DNA from: Cyclobacteriaceae bacterium
Lineage (GTDB): Bacteria > Bacteroidota > Bacteroidia > Cytophagales > Cyclobacteriaceae
NCBI GenBank assembly: GCA_020436125.1
Contig: JAGQYK010000020.1
Location: 5,109-49,142 of the forward strand
DNA: 44,034 nucleotides
Direction: 5' to 3'
A program made the translations under genes and the position numbers. Numbering within the stretch: position 1 is the stretch's first letter; the number at the start of each line of letters is the position of its first letter. The notes under the pieces were generated by a model. That model made no database searches. It saw nothing but the letters and a program-made list of their open reading frames with translations, and was not told the DNA's origin. Positions 43,796 through 44,034 of this stretch are shown here, one piece after another.

Positions 43796-44034
43796 CTATG
43801 AAATGCCTAATTCAGGATTTTTCCCAATCACTGTTCGGTAAAATCCCATCAACTTATCCATATCTTCCTCGAAACTTTCAGTGAGGTACATTGGGTCAGC
43901 CACGATGATCTCCTTTTTTTTAAAATCAAACCCGACTGGTACAATGGGTACATTGGCCATCTTGGCGATATAATAAAAACCAGTCTTTAATTTATCTACT
44001 TTTTTACGCGTTCCCTCCGGTGCTATGGCCAATA
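43796..44034 (-). CDS. 1-acyl-sn-glycerol-3-phosphate acyltransferase-like, 3' part only
   Basis: Only the last 79 or so codons are inside the window; the gene runs off the right edge, so the apparent start is an internal Leu codon. The visible IAPEGTRKKVDKLKTGFYYI contains the PlsC motif III (PEGTR), and ANVPIVPVGFDFKKKEI matches the motif IV region. These membrane-associated enzymes acylate lysophosphatidic acid in phospholipid synthesis. The catalytic HX4D would be outside the window. Confidence 0.8.
   Translation of the reverse strand, partial: LAIAPEGTRKKVDKLKTGFYYIAKMANVPIVPVGFDFKKKEIIVADPMYLTESFEEDMDKLMGFYRTVIGKNPELGIS

Noticed and set aside
1-44034. Mobile elements, prophage, CRISPR, tRNA or rRNA genes
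   Set aside because: I looked through the gaps, all under 300 bases, and the gene products, and found no transposase, integrase, repeat-spacer array or tRNA-like cloverleaf.

Overview
This 44-kb window looks like an ordinary chromosomal stretch from a Bacteroidota bacterium, most probably order Cytophagales. The pointers are a secreted subtilase with a C-terminal type IX secretion (T9SS) sorting domain, small outer-membrane beta-barrel proteins, an 800-residue FtsX-type permease of the Bacteroidota kind, TAnnTTTG-type -7 promoter elements, and little sign of Shine-Dalgarno sequences. It holds 36 complete genes and one gene cut by the right edge. I saw no tRNA, rRNA, CRISPR array, phage or insertion sequence, and no gene-free gap above 300 bases.

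Layout. 1-225: an inverted-repeat-rich intergenic element. 0.2-11.4 kb: M14 metallopeptidase, RCK-gated K+ channel, APC permease, subclass B1 metallo-beta-lactamase, VIT-family metal transporter, a small membrane protein, a cupin, an aldo/keto reductase fused to a RidA-like domain, and an M61 peptidase. 11.5-14.6 kb: a 1008-residue fusion of an APH-type kinase, an M23 domain and a class III PLP enzyme. 14.6-25.8 kb: FtsX-type permease, membrane-anchored AraC regulator, DUF4350 protein, histidine kinase, 6-phosphofructokinase, tandem universal stress protein, S10 carboxypeptidase, SDR and nitrilase. 25.9-31.5 kb: ClC channel with CBS domains, a strong bidirectional terminator, TPR protein, gyrA. 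31.6-35.4 kb: an envelope cluster (beta-barrel protein, COG3014-like lipoprotein, LpoB-like lipoprotein) followed upstream by rpe. 35.5-40.3 kb: T9SS subtilase overlapped by a lipoprotein gene, a degenerate TrpF-like protein, and a glycosyltransferase/metallophosphoesterase pair with overlapping ends. 40.4-44.0 kb: trmB-folC, a terminator, two beta-barrel proteins and the 3' end of a plsC-like acyltransferase.

How the genes work together. Housekeeping functions (gyrA, pfkA, rpe, trmB, folC) are interspersed with envelope and secreted-protein genes. Four unrelated exported peptidases (M14, M61, S10, S8) suggest a protein-degrading life style. Clear polycistronic units on the minus strand are lpoB-like/COG3014/beta-barrel, lipoprotein/subtilase, phosphoesterase/glycosyltransferase and folC/trmB; on the plus strand, S10 peptidase/SDR. 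Many convergent pairs meet with overlapping stops or gaps under 20 bases.

Most worth a second look: the kinase-M23-phospholyase fusion; the Lpo-like envelope cluster whose barrel protein carries a Cys/His-rich tail (CX4CH) and seems to start at a non-AUG codon; a B1 carbapenemase-type enzyme in a non-mobile setting; three proteins with changed key residues (RidA domain without its Arg, TrpF-like protein without its Cys, K+ channel with an Arg in the selectivity filter); and a 16-A homopolymer inside the M61 peptidase gene.
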